A stretch of DNA of 64,000 nt, taken from contig NZ_JANUGW010000022.1 of assembly GCF_024753285.1 (NCBI RefSeq), positions 52,851-116,850 of the forward strand, read 5' to 3'. Below are positions 42,427 through 51,366 of this stretch, one piece after another. Within the stretch, counting starts at the first letter, position 1. Each line of letters starts with the position of its first letter. A program made the position numbers and the translations under genes. A model generated the notes under the pieces. The model did not search any database. It worked only from the letters and a program-made list of their open reading frames with translations, and was not told the DNA's origin. This stretch comes from Massilia pinisoli. Its GTDB lineage: Bacteria; Pseudomonadota; Gammaproteobacteria; Burkholderiales; Burkholderiaceae_D.

Positions 42427-43314
42427 ATGACCACGACCCAATTCTGCACGCCGCGCGACCTGCTGCGCTACGCCGTCACCCGCTTCAACGGCGCGAAGCT
42501 GTTCTTCGGCCACGGCAGCGCCGAAGCGTTCGACGAAGCGGCCTACCTGATCCTGCACACGCTGAAGCTGCCGCTGGACAAACTGGAGCCGTTCCTCGAC
42601 GCGCGCCTGCTGCCGGAAGAGATCCTGCAGGTGATGGCCGTCATCGAGCGCCGCGTCAACGAGCGCGTGCCGGCGGCCTATATCACGAATGAGGCGTGGC
42701 TGGGCAGCTACAACTTCTACGTCGACGAAAGAGTGCTCGTGCCGCGCTCGTTCATCGCCGAGCTGATTCCGAATTTCTTCAGCCCGTGGGTCGCGGATCC
42801 GGACAGTGTCGAAAACGTGCTCGAACTGTGCACGGGCTCCGGTTGCCTCGCCATCATGCTGGCGGATGCGTTCCAGAACGCCGTCGTCGACGCCGTCGAC
42901 ATCTCGAAGGATGCGCTGGCCGTCGCCGAGCGCAACATCCGCGACTACAAGCTGGAAGGCCGCGTGAACCCGATCGAGTCCGACCTGTACCAGCACGTGC
43001 CGTTCAAGAAGTACGACCTGATCGTGACGAACCCGCCGTACGTGAACAGCGATTCGATGGGCAAGCTGCCGCCGGAATACCTGCGCGAGCCGCAGATCGC
43101 CCTCGCGGGCGGCGAAGATGGCATGGACCTCGTGCGCAAGATCATCGACGGCGCCGCCGAGCGCCTGAGCCCCGAAGGCGTGCTGATCGTCGAGATCGGC
43201 AACGAGCGCGAGTACGCGGAAGCGGCGTTCGGCCACCTGGGTCTCACCTGGCTGACGACCAGCCAGGGCGACGACGCCGTGTTCCTGCTGACGGCCGAAC
43301 AGTTATCCCTGTAG
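42427..43314 (+). CDS. prmB: 50S ribosomal protein L3 N5-glutamine methyltransferase
   Basis: A 295-aa SAM-dependent methyltransferase. LELCTGSGCLAIMLADAF is the SAM-binding motif and IVTNPPYVNSD the NPPY active-site motif; the N-terminal helical domain (VPAAYITNEAWLGSYNFYVDERVLVPRS) is PrmB/HemK-like. PrmB rather than PrmC is indicated by EAWLGSYNFYVDERVLVPRS. The TAG stop at 43312-43314 lies inside the REP-like element that follows. Confidence 0.92.
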   Translation: MTTTQFCTPRDLLRYAVTRFNGAKLFFGHGSAEAFDEAAYLILHTLKLPLDKLEPFLDARLLPEEILQVMAVIERRVNERVPAAYITNEAWLGSYNFYVDERVLVPRSFIAELIPNFFSPWVADPDSVENVLELCTGSGCLAIMLADAFQNAVVDAVDISKDALAVAERNIRDYKLEGRVNPIESDLYQHVPFKKYDLIVTNPPYVNSDSMGKLPPEYLREPQIALAGGEDGMDLVRKIIDGAAERLSPEGVLIVEIGNEREYAEAAFGHLGLTWLTTSQGDDAVFLLTAEQLSL

Positions 43315-43387
43315 GGTGGGCGGCCTCCGCCCACGCGGAAGCCTGCGTCAAGCCAGCGTCCGCGTGGGCACGGGGTGCCCACCCTAC
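43311..43387. repeat. REP-like element with 11-bp terminal inverted repeats
   Basis: GTAGGGTGGGC (43311-43321) and GCCCACCCTAC (43377-43387) are perfect inverted termini of a 77-bp unit holding two smaller palindromes (TGGGCGG/CCGCCCA and GTGGGCAC/GTGCCCAC). This is the 'GGGC' variant of the dispersed family at 38711, 47179 and 63917. It starts in the prmB stop codon and ends 25 bp before the ABC-F gene, and may act as an intercistronic mRNA structure. Confidence 0.85.
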
Positions 43388-43412
43388 GGTCCTCCCCTCC
43401 CGAGCTAGAAAT

Positions 43413-45383
43413 ATGATCCGATTTTCCAACGTGAGTCTCATGCGCGGCACCAAGCCGCTGCTGGAAGACGCCGACCTCACCCTCAACCCCGGCGACAAGA
43501 TCGGCTTGATCGGCGCGAACGGCGCCGGCAAATCCAGCCTGTTCGCGATGCTGCGCAACGAACTCCATCCGGACCAGGGCGAGATCGACTTCCCCGCGCG
43601 CTGGCGCATGGCGTACGTGGCGCAGGAGACGCCGGCGCTGGACCGTCCCGCCATCGAGTACGCGATCGACGGCGATGCCCACCTGCGCGAACTGCAGGCC
43701 GAGCTGGATCGGCTGGAGGCCCTGCCCCACACGACGGAAAACGGCATCGCCATCGGCCACGTCCACTCGGGCCTGGCCGACGCCGACGCGTACACGGTGC
43801 AGTCGCGCGCGGAACAGCTGCTGCTGGGCCTGGGCTTTTCGCTGGAACAGATGCGCCAGCCCGTCGCCAGCTTCTCGGGCGGCTGGCGCATGCGCCTGAA
43901 CCTCGCGCAGGCGCTGATGTGCCCTTCCGACCTGCTGCTGCTGGACGAACCGACGAACCACCTGGACCTGGACGCCATCATCTGGCTCGAGGACTGGCTC
44001 AAGCGCTATGCCGGCACCCTGATCATCATCTCGCACGACCGCGACTTCCTCGACGAAATCGTGAACGTCATCGTGCACATCGACGAGCGCAAGTTGAAGC
44101 GCTACTCGGGCAACTACTCCGCGTTCGAGCGCCAGCGCGCGGCGCACCTCGTGCTGGCCGCCGCCGCGTACGAAAAGCAGCAGCGCACGCGCGCCCACCT
44201 GCAATCGTTCGTCGACCGCTTCAAGGCCAAGGCGACGAAAGCGCGCCAGGCGCAAAGCCGCATGAAGGCGCTGGCGAAGATGGAAGAACTGGCGCCGCTG
44301 CGCGCGGCCGCCGAATTCTCGTTCGAGTTCCGCGACCCGCTGTCGGCGCCGAATCCGCTGCTCGTGATGGAAGACGTCGATGCCGGCTACCCGCTGCTCG
44401 ATGCGCACGGCGACAAGGTCGGCGGCAAGACCATCGTCCACAAGGTGAATTTCTCGCTGCAGACGGGCCAGCGCATCGGCCTGCTGGGCGTGAACGGCGC
44501 CGGTAAATCGACGTTGATCAAGACCGTCGCGGGCGAGCTCGCGCCGCTCGCGGGCACGGCCACGTTGGGCAAGGGCCTCGTCATCGGCTACTTCGCCCAG
44601 CACCAGGTCGAGATGCTGCGGCACGACGAATCGCCGCTGTGGCATCTGCAGAAGATCGCGCCGACCACGCGCGAGCAGGAGCTGCGCAACTTCCTGGGCG
44701 GCTTCAACTTCCCCGGCGATATGGTGACGAGTTCGATCAAGCCGTTCTCCGGCGGCGAAAAGGCGCGCCTCGCGCTCGCGCTGATCGTGTGGCAGCGCCC
44801 CAACCTGCTGCTGCTGGACGAACCGACGAACCACCTGGACCTGGAAACGCGCGAGGCGCTCACCTTGGCGCTGGCGCAGTTCGAAGGCACGCTCGTCGTC
44901 GTCTCGCACGACCGCCACCTGCTGCGCGCGACGACCGACCAGTTCATCATCGTCGCGGACGGCCGCCTGCAGCCGTTCGACGGCGACCTGGACGACTACA
45001 AGGACTGGCTGTTCCAGACCAAGCTGAAGGCCGACGGCGCCGCGAGCGCCCCGCTGCCCTCGTCCGCAGCCGCGCCCGCACCCGTGTCCACCGTCGACCG
45101 CAAGGAACAGAAGCGCCAGGAAGCGGAAGAGCGCCAGCGTCTGGCCGCGCTGAAGAAGCCCATCGAGAACCGCATCAAGCGGCTCGAGGAGCAGATGGCG
45201 AAGCTGAACGCGAAGAAGGCCGACGTCGACGCCCGGCTGCTGGAGCCGGGCATCTACGAGGCGGACAAGAAGGAAGAGCTGAAGAACCTCGTGGCCGACC
45301 AGGCGTTCCTCACGCGCGACCTGGGCAATCTCGAAAACGAGTGGCTGGAGTTGCAGGAGCAGCTGGAAAGCCTCGTCGCCTGA
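43413..45383 (+). CDS. ABC-F family ATPase (YheS/Uup type)
   Basis: A 656-aa soluble protein with two ABC domains and no membrane segment, typical of ABC-F factors that act on ribosomes. First Walker A GANGAGKSS (about 34-42), ABC signature FSGGWRMRL, LLLLDEPTNHLDLDAI; a linker with many Lys/Arg (KAKATKARQAQSRMKAL); second Walker A GVNGAGKST, signature FSGGEKARL, LLLLDEPTNHLDLETR. A C-terminal coiled coil (EQKRQEAEERQRLAAL onward) follows. YheS is the closest fit; Uup is the alternative. Confidence 0.92.
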   Translation: MIRFSNVSLMRGTKPLLEDADLTLNPGDKIGLIGANGAGKSSLFAMLRNELHPDQGEIDFPARWRMAYVAQETPALDRPAIEYAIDGDAHLRELQAELDRLEALPHTTENGIAIGHVHSGLADADAYTVQSRAEQLLLGLGFSLEQMRQPVASFSGGWRMRLNLAQALMCPSDLLLLDEPTNHLDLDAIIWLEDWLKRYAGTLIIISHDRDFLDEIVNVIVHIDERKLKRYSGNYSAFERQRAAHLVLAAAAYEKQQRTRAHLQSFVDRFKAKATKARQAQSRMKALAKMEELAPLRAAAEFSFEFRDPLSAPNPLLVMEDVDAGYPLLDAHGDKVGGKTIVHKVNFSLQTGQRIGLLGVNGAGKSTLIKTVAGELAPLAGTATLGKGLVIGYFAQHQVEMLRHDESPLWHLQKIAPTTREQELRNFLGGFNFPGDMVTSSIKPFSGGEKARLALALIVWQRPNLLLLDEPTNHLDLETREALTLALAQFEGTLVVVSHDRHLLRATTDQFIIVADGRLQPFDGDLDDYKDWLFQTKLKADGAASAPLPSSAAAPAPVSTVDRKEQKRQEAEERQRLAALKKPIENRIKRLEEQMAKLNAKKADVDARLLEPGIYEADKKEELKNLVADQAFLTRDLGNLENEWLELQEQLESLVA

Positions 45384-45386
45384 CGA

Positions 45387-45866
45387 TCATGCCACCTGGC
45401 GCGCGCCGTCCTGCTTGGGGCGGCGCACGGACATCAGGCGGTCGATGTCCACGAGGATCAGCCGTCGCGTCCCCGTCTGCCCCAGCCCGATCAGGTAATC
45501 GACCTGCGCGTCGTCCGCGCCGGGCACGGGCGACACCTGCTCGGGCGCCAGCGACACGACGCCCGTCACGCCATCGACCACCATCCCCATCACGCACGTC
45601 GACAGACGCAGGATGATCACGTCCGTCATCGGATCGGGCGCGCGCGCCGCGGTGCCGCAGGCGGCGCGCATGTCGACGAGCGGCATGACGACGCCGCGCG
45701 ACACGGCCACGCCGCCGATGATCTCGCCGTCCGACGCGAAGCGTTCGAGGGCCTTCAGCACGCGCAATTCCTGCACCTTGGCGACGTCGAGCCCGTATTC
45801 GAGCCCGCCGAGGGTGAAGCTCAGGAATTGCGTCGTTGGCGTGGCGGCGGTCGTGGTCGTGTGCAT
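45387..45866 (-). CDS. CheW-like chemotaxis coupling protein
   Basis: A 159-aa single CheW domain (QFLSFTLGGLEYGLDVAKVQELRVL, GVAVSRGVVMPLVDMRAACG, VDGVTGVVSLAPEQVSPVP, and the C-terminal RRLILVDIDRLMS). CheW scaffolds link chemoreceptors to CheA at the membrane. It is isolated from other che genes, so it could belong to an alternative chemosensory pathway or couple to a CheV-like function. AAGGAA precedes ATG 45866. Divergent from the HDOD gene. Confidence 0.9.
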   Translation of the reverse strand: MHTTTTAATPTTQFLSFTLGGLEYGLDVAKVQELRVLKALERFASDGEIIGGVAVSRGVVMPLVDMRAACGTAARAPDPMTDVIILRLSTCVMGMVVDGVTGVVSLAPEQVSPVPGADDAQVDYLIGLGQTGTRRLILVDIDRLMSVRRPKQDGARQVA

Positions 45867-45955
45867 GGCGGTTCCTTTCTCAAGATCGACATGCTAAGTC
45901 GGTGACGCTTGAAAATTGTTGAGTACAGTCAACAATCTATGAGACATTTCCTACC

Positions 45956-45983
45956 TTGCGTTCGGCGCCTGCGCCCGTACAAT
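45956..45983 (+). promoter_or_regulatory. Sigma-70 promoter of the HDOD gene
   Basis: TTGCGT (45956-45961) and TACAAT (45978-45983) with a 16-bp spacer lie 28 bp upstream of ATG 46011. AAGGGG serves as ribosome site. This is one of the clearer promoters in the window. Confidence 0.6.
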
Positions 45984-46010
45984 GCTCGGAGTGACCTAAA
46001 GGGGATGACG

Positions 46011-47126
46011 ATGTTCCGGTGGCTGCAACGCCTGATTTCCGGCCCGGCCGCCGTGCAAACGCAGCCGGGCACCGCTTTTGCCGCCGACGCGGCGCCCGTG
46101 CCCGAGGTGCCCGATACGCCCGACCTGCCGCCGGCCGCGCCCGGGCCGGCGCCCGCGGCGTCACCTGCCGCGGCGCCACCGTCGGCATCGGCGCCCGTCG
46201 TGTCGTTCGAGCAGCTGGAGCGCATCAACGGCGCGTGGAACGCGTGGCTGTTCGACCGCGCGGACGGCGGCCTGGAACTGTCCGATGCGGAGACCCGCGT
46301 GCTGGATGCGCTGGCCGCGATCATCGCGTCGCAGCAGTCCGGCGCGGCGCTCGTGCGACGCATGCCGGGGCTCATTCCGCAACTGCTGCAAAGCCTGCGC
46401 AGCGAGACTTTTTCCGGTAGCGCCTTGTCGCGCACGATCGCGTCCGACCCGGTGCTCGTCGCTGCCGTCGTCCGCCTCGCCAACAACTGCTACCAGGGCA
46501 CGGGGAATTCGATCACGAGCGTCGAACACGCGGTGATCCTGATCGGCCAGGAAGGCTTGCGCCAGCTGATCACGACGGTCGCGTTCCGGCCCATCATCGA
46601 CATCAACTCGGGCTTCTACACGCGCCGGCTGGCGCCGCACCTGTGGGCCCATTCGGAACGCTGCGCGATGGCCGCGCGCCAGGTGGTGGCCACGCTCGGC
46701 CCGGACAGCGGCATCGCACCGTTCGACGCGTTCCTCGCGGCGCTGCTGCAGAACGTGGGGCTGATCGTCAGCCTGCGCGTCATGGACCAGGCGGTGCAGG
46801 AAGGCGAACGCCTCGGCTCCGACGTGTTCCTCGCGCAGCTCGCACGCGACACGCGCCGGCTGTGCGCGAGCATCGCGCGCGAATGGAATTTCCCCGACAC
46901 GGTGGCGCAGGCGCTGCTCGAACAGGGCACGCTGCGGCGGGGCACGGCCGTGTCGCCGCTGGGGCGCCTGCTCAAGCTGACGGATTATCTGGGGAAGGTG
47001 CGGATGCTCGTCGAGCAGGGGCTGGTCGACGAGGCGGATGCGTCCGTGTTCGCGGGGCTGCCGCCGGAAGCGGCGCCGTGTTACGCGGCGCTCGTCACAA
47101 ACGGAGACGCCGCGCCGGCCGCGTGA
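46011..47126 (+). CDS. HDOD-domain signalling protein
   Basis: About 371 aa. After a short N-terminus and a Pro/Ala-rich linker (residues about 15-60) comes an HDOD domain: LRSETFSGSALSRTIASDPVLVAAVVRLANNCYQG, ITSVEHAVILIGQEGLRQL, and FDAFLAALLQNVGLIVSLRV in place of the HD phosphohydrolase metal site. HDOD proteins act as non-catalytic scaffolds in signalling, often in motility and c-di-GMP networks. ATG 46011 is preferred over 46005, which abuts the ribosome site. It is divergent from the CheW-like gene. Confidence 0.88.
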   Translation: MFRWLQRLISGPAAVQTQPGTAFAADAAPVPEVPDTPDLPPAAPGPAPAASPAAAPPSASAPVVSFEQLERINGAWNAWLFDRADGGLELSDAETRVLDALAAIIASQQSGAALVRRMPGLIPQLLQSLRSETFSGSALSRTIASDPVLVAAVVRLANNCYQGTGNSITSVEHAVILIGQEGLRQLITTVAFRPIIDINSGFYTRRLAPHLWAHSERCAMAARQVVATLGPDSGIAPFDAFLAALLQNVGLIVSLRVMDQAVQEGERLGSDVFLAQLARDTRRLCASIAREWNFPDTVAQALLEQGTLRRGTAVSPLGRLLKLTDYLGKVRMLVEQGLVDEADASVFAGLPPEAAPCYAALVTNGDAAPAA

Positions 47127-47175
47127 ACGCGCGCGTTCGGCACACTCATGAAATGAGGCGGCGTCTCGCCTGATG

Positions 47176-47304
47176 GCTGAACGCGTGGACGGCAGAGCCG
47201 TCCACCCTACGATGAATGGAGATTCCGCGCCGTCAGCGTAGGGTGGACGGCTACACCGGCAACGCATCCGTCGACGTGACGTAACCGCCGTCCACGCGTT
47301 CAAC
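47176..47304. repeat. Two REP-like palindromes between the HDOD and M2 peptidase genes
   Basis: The first element runs from GAACGCGTGGACGGC (47179-47193) to GCCGTCCACCCTAC (47197-47210). The second runs from GTAGGGTGGACGGC (47238-47251) to GCCGTCCACGCGTTCA (47287-47302), so the pair faces in opposite directions. They occupy the 219-bp gap between convergent genes and could double as terminators. Same family as 38711 and 63917. Confidence 0.85.
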
Positions 47305-47345
47305 CGGCCCGGCGCAGGCACGGCATGTCCAGCGCGCCGTCCGCC

Positions 47346-49214
47346 CTACCGCTTCGTCAGTTTCGCATCCTCGACAGCCAGGATCTTGTTCTGCTCATCC
47401 AGCCAGGTCTTGAGCGGCGCGAAGTATTCCAGCATCGCCGACGCATCCATCTTGTCCGACCCGGTGACGACCTTCAGCGCTTCCGGCCACGGCTTGCTCG
47501 TACCCATCGCCAGCATCTGCTGGAATTTCGCGCCCGCCTTGCGGTTGCCGTAGATCGAGCAGCGGTACAGCGGCCCCGTGTCGCCCGCTTCCTTGCACAG
47601 CGCGCGGTGGAACTGGAACTGCAGCACGTGCGCGAGGAAGTAGCGGGCGTACGGCGTGTCGCTCGCCACGTGGTACTTGGCGCCGGCGTCGAAGCCGCCA
47701 TCGACCATCGGTGCCGGACGCGCCACGCCCTGGTACTGCTCCGTCAGCGCCCACCAGGCCTTGTCGTAGTCGGCCGGCTTGACCTGGCCGGCATACACCT
47801 GCCAGCGCCACTTGTCGACCTTGTACGCGAACGGCATGAACGCGATCTTCTGCAGCGCCGTGTACAGCAGCGGGCCGATCTCCTGCTTCGGGTCGGGGTC
47901 CGTCTTCATCAGGCCGATCTGCTTGAGGTATGCGGGGGTGATCGACAGCGCGATCGTGTCGCCGATGGCTTCGTGGAAGCCGTCGTTGGCGCCATTCTTG
48001 AACATCGGCGACTGGTTGCTGTACGCGAGGTCGTAATACAGGTGGCCCAACTCGTGGTGGATCGTGCGGAAGTCCTCGAACGTCGGCGTGATGCACATCT
48101 TCACGCGCACGTCGTCCTTGCCGTCCAGGTCCCAGGCGGACGCGTGGCACACGACGTCGCGGTCGCGCGGTTTCGTCAGCAGCGAGCGTTCCCAGAACGT
48201 CTCCGGCAGCTTCTGCATGCCCAGCGACGTGTAGAACCCTTCGGCGTAGCGCGTCATCTCGACGGCGCTCGTCTTGCGTTCTTCCAGCAGCGCCGTCAGG
48301 TCCTCGCCCTTCTCCAGGCCGGCCGGTTTCAGCATCGGGTACAGGTTGTCCCAGCTCTGCGCCCACATATTGCCCAGCAGGTGGGCGGGGATCGGACCGT
48401 CGGCCGGCACGGCGTCGGGGCCGTACGCCTGGCGCAACTTGTAGCGCGTGTAGGTGTGCAGCGACTCGTACAGCGGTTTCACTTGCTGCCACAGGCGTTC
48501 CATCTCCGCGGAGAACGCATCCGGCGCCATGTCGTAACGCGAGCGCCACAACGCGCCGGTATCGGCATAGCCCATCGCGCGGGCGCCCTTGTTCGACAGC
48601 TCGACGTATTTCGCGTAGTCCTGCTTGTACGCGGGCGACTGGGCGTGCCAGCCGAGCCAGACGTCCTTCAGGCGCGCCGGGTCATGGCTCGTCGCCAGTA
48701 CTTTTTCCAGTTCGCCCAGCGGCATGCAATCGGGCTTCGCGGCGCCCGCGGCAGCGGCCGGACAGTACTTGGCCTTGCCGTATGCGGCCGTCATGCTGGC
48801 GGCCAGGCGCGCGTACGCGGCGCGGTCGTCGGCGTTGTCCAGCATCAGCGACTGCTGCAACAGCATCAGCTTGCGGGCGGTCGCTTCCGGGACCTTCAGG
48901 CCGTTGTAGCGGCGCGCCTTGAGGGCGTAGTCGCCGCTCGCGGTCAGGTATTGTTCGTTGGCTTGCGCGGTGATCGTTTCGGTGTCGAGCGTGATGAAGT
49001 TCTCGGCCACCCACTCGGCGCGGCCGGCGTCGAGGCCCAGCAGGTCGAGCTTTTTCTCGGCGTCGGCGACGAAGCGCTCGGCCTCGACGACGGTCGGCTT
49101 GCCTTTGGCGCTCGCGGTTTTGGTTGCAGCGCTTGCCGGGTTGGCGAGCAGCGCGCCGGCGCACAGCGCGGCGACCAGCGCGCCGATCGGGCTGCGCTGG
49201 TGGATGGGACGCAT
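47346..49214 (-). CDS. M2-family zinc metallopeptidase (angiotensin-converting enzyme homologue)
   Basis: A 622-aa secreted peptidase. The signal peptide covers residues 1 to about 29 (ALVAALCAGALLANPASA). HHELGH gives zinc ligands His387 and His391 with catalytic Glu388; Glu415 in GFHEAIGD is the third ligand. It is a single-domain ACE-type dipeptidyl carboxypeptidase, as known from a few bacteria such as Xanthomonas. TTG at 49223 is an alternative start with GAGGGG in front, three codons upstream of the ATG used. The natural substrate is unknown. Confidence 0.92.
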   Translation of the reverse strand: MRPIHQRSPIGALVAALCAGALLANPASAATKTASAKGKPTVVEAERFVADAEKKLDLLGLDAGRAEWVAENFITLDTETITAQANEQYLTASGDYALKARRYNGLKVPEATARKLMLLQQSLMLDNADDRAAYARLAASMTAAYGKAKYCPAAAAGAAKPDCMPLGELEKVLATSHDPARLKDVWLGWHAQSPAYKQDYAKYVELSNKGARAMGYADTGALWRSRYDMAPDAFSAEMERLWQQVKPLYESLHTYTRYKLRQAYGPDAVPADGPIPAHLLGNMWAQSWDNLYPMLKPAGLEKGEDLTALLEERKTSAVEMTRYAEGFYTSLGMQKLPETFWERSLLTKPRDRDVVCHASAWDLDGKDDVRVKMCITPTFEDFRTIHHELGHLYYDLAYSNQSPMFKNGANDGFHEAIGDTIALSITPAYLKQIGLMKTDPDPKQEIGPLLYTALQKIAFMPFAYKVDKWRWQVYAGQVKPADYDKAWWALTEQYQGVARPAPMVDGGFDAGAKYHVASDTPYARYFLAHVLQFQFHRALCKEAGDTGPLYRCSIYGNRKAGAKFQQMLAMGTSKPWPEALKVVTGSDKMDASAMLEYFAPLKTWLDEQNKILAVEDAKLTKR

Positions 49215-49312
49215 GTTGTTCAAGGTTTCCCCTCTTCTCTTGTGTGGATTCGTTCGAATGCGGCCTCGCGGCCGCCCACAAGTATATGCGCTCGCGAGCG
49301 CGAAGAGGCGGT

Positions 49313-51238
49313 TTATGCGGCGGTCGGTTCGACGGGGGCCGGCACCGCGTCGCTGCTCCACGCGAACGCGCCGGCGCCGCCCATGAACAGCTGCTCGCCC
49401 GCCTGCGGGCCGCGCAGGCGCGTGCGGATGTCGCGCGGTGTCCAGCGGTGCGGTTGCCCGTCCGCCGGGCTGTAGGCGAGGATGCGCACCTGCGTGTCGC
49501 CCTGCACCGACTGGATCGTCACGGCGGCGATGCTGGCGGCGTCGCTGCGCTGCGCCTCCAGGTTCGCGAGCATCTGCGTGCCGGCCTGCTGCTCGGCCTC
49601 CGCGGCCTTGAGCTTCGCCGACACGTCGCCGATCGTCTTCAGCGCAGGCCCCACGTCCTGCGCCATCTTCTGGAACTGGCGCGTCTGGTCGGGCGTCAGC
49701 ACGACCTCGCCCTTGCGCACGCGCGTGGCCAGCATCAGGTAACGGCGCACGTCGGGGCTGGACGTCAACGTGTCCATCGCGGTCTTCAGTTGCACGGCCA
49801 GCCCGGCGAACTGTGCGACGCGCTGCGTGACAGCGGCGATCACCTCGTCGATCTGCCGTCCTTCCGGGCGCAGCACGGCCACCAGCATCTCGCTCTGCTT
49901 GCGCGGCACCGTGCATTCGACCGCCACGCGCCGGCCCGCCAGTGCGCAGCCCTCGGCGATGCCGACGACGACCTCGTCGCCGACGATCTCGCAATTGACG
50001 GCATGCGCCACCTCGACCCGCGTGCCGGCGATGACGCAGCTCTCGGCGCGCTCGATGAAGATCGTGCCCTCGTCCGCGCTCAGCACGGCGGCCGACGCGA
50101 CGCCGCGCACGCGGATGTCGCCGCGCGCGTTACGGGCGCTGCCGCCGACGAGGTTCGCATTCATGACGATGGTGCCGCCGCGCGACACGAGCAGGCCGAA
50201 CACGTCGGCATGCACGGTGATGCTGTCGGCCTCGATCACACGCTTTTCCTGGACTTCTCCGAATTCCTCGTAGTCGCCCGTCAGGCACAGATTGCCCGTC
50301 GTCTTGGCGCTGACGCCGTCGCGGCTGACGACCTTGTCTCCGATCGAGATCCGGCTCGTCTTCGAGTCGACCATCAGGAAGCCGGCCTGACTCGACACGA
50401 GGAATTCGCCGTCGGCCATGCGCTCGACCTTCGTGCCGGGCCCCGCGTACGGCAGGAGGTCGGCATCGCGGCCCGGCGCGGCCGGCAGCGGCATGCCCGA
50501 CATCTCGAAGCCCGGCGTACCGGCCGTCGCGGGTTGTTTCTTCAGCAGGCGGACACCCGGCTGGATCTGCGGGAAGCGGTTCTGGAAGCTGTTCAGGTCG
50601 AGGCGGCCGTTGGCCAGTTCGAGCGGTGCGTCGTTGCGGTGGATGTCGTCGGACACTTCGACGATGCGCGCATCCTCGCCCTGCACCGGATCGCACTGGC
50701 GCGCGACCGTGATGCGGTCGGCCTTGTTCGAGGCGATCGCGGCGCGGATGGCCGGCAGGTCGAGACCGAAGCGGATGCCCTTGCTCCACATGTCGGCGAT
50801 GAATTCGTCGACGTCGAGACGGGTGGGAAAGCCCTCGCCATCGAGGTCGTCCGGGTTCGGCAGCCACACGGGTTCGAAATAGTATTCGGCGCGGCCGCCG
50901 CCGATCTTGGCGGCGCGGTACAGCGCGCGCCGGGTCGGGTCGAACGTCTGGATGTCGGCGGCGATGCGCACCATCGTCCCGCCGTCCGGCCCGCGCGGCA
51001 GTTCGGGACCGTGGCCGAACAAGGCCTTCATCAATACGGGATAGTCGACGCCGACGAAGTAATTACCGGCGCGGTAGACGTTGTCGACGGCGGCGACGAG
51101 CGTCGTGCCGAGCACGGAGGGATCGGCGTACACCCCATCGTCGCGCTTGGCGATGCAATGTTCCGGGCCGGTCGTGGCGATCCGGGTCGCCGGCGCCGGC
51201 GCTGGAGATTGCGAGGCGGCGGAAAGATCAGTGGTCAC
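49313..51238 (-). CDS. DUF342/FapA-type polymer-forming protein
   Basis: A 641-aa cytosolic protein. The N-terminal half is specific (RIAADIQTFDPTRRALYRAAK). The centre has FapA signatures (LLPYAGPGTKVERMADGEFLVSSQAGF, VSAKTTGNLCLTGDYEEFGEVQEKRVIEADSITVHADVFGLLVSRGGTIVMN) leading into a right-handed beta-helix of short repeats (ADEGTIFIERAESCVIAGTRVEV). A C-terminal coiled coil (AKLKAAEAEQQAGTQML) follows. FapA proteins are linked to flagellar assembly. GTG 51238 with GGAG 7 nt upstream is the start. It is far from other flagellar genes in the window. Confidence 0.85.
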   Translation of the reverse strand: MTTDLSAASQSPAPAPATRIATTGPEHCIAKRDDGVYADPSVLGTTLVAAVDNVYRAGNYFVGVDYPVLMKALFGHGPELPRGPDGGTMVRIAADIQTFDPTRRALYRAAKIGGGRAEYYFEPVWLPNPDDLDGEGFPTRLDVDEFIADMWSKGIRFGLDLPAIRAAIASNKADRITVARQCDPVQGEDARIVEVSDDIHRNDAPLELANGRLDLNSFQNRFPQIQPGVRLLKKQPATAGTPGFEMSGMPLPAAPGRDADLLPYAGPGTKVERMADGEFLVSSQAGFLMVDSKTSRISIGDKVVSRDGVSAKTTGNLCLTGDYEEFGEVQEKRVIEADSITVHADVFGLLVSRGGTIVMNANLVGGSARNARGDIRVRGVASAAVLSADEGTIFIERAESCVIAGTRVEVAHAVNCEIVGDEVVVGIAEGCALAGRRVAVECTVPRKQSEMLVAVLRPEGRQIDEVIAAVTQRVAQFAGLAVQLKTAMDTLTSSPDVRRYLMLATRVRKGEVVLTPDQTRQFQKMAQDVGPALKTIGDVSAKLKAAEAEQQAGTQMLANLEAQRSDAASIAAVTIQSVQGDTQVRILAYSPADGQPHRWTPRDIRTRLRGPQAGEQLFMGGAGAFAWSSDAVPAPVEPTAA

Positions 51239-51366
51239 GATACGCTCCGTGCGGTTGGTGCCCCGGCGAAGGCTGGGCCGGGGCGAATCCGGCTAGCGTA
51301 TCATGTTGTCACTTGAAAATAAACTACAAGCAACAAAGTTGATGAGAGGTAACTCGATCGAACCGA

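Noticed and set aside
47325..51316. Two 700+-codon plus-strand frames opposite the ACE and FapA-like genes
   Set aside because: Codon-bias shadows without domains or start signals; minus-strand genes are intact.
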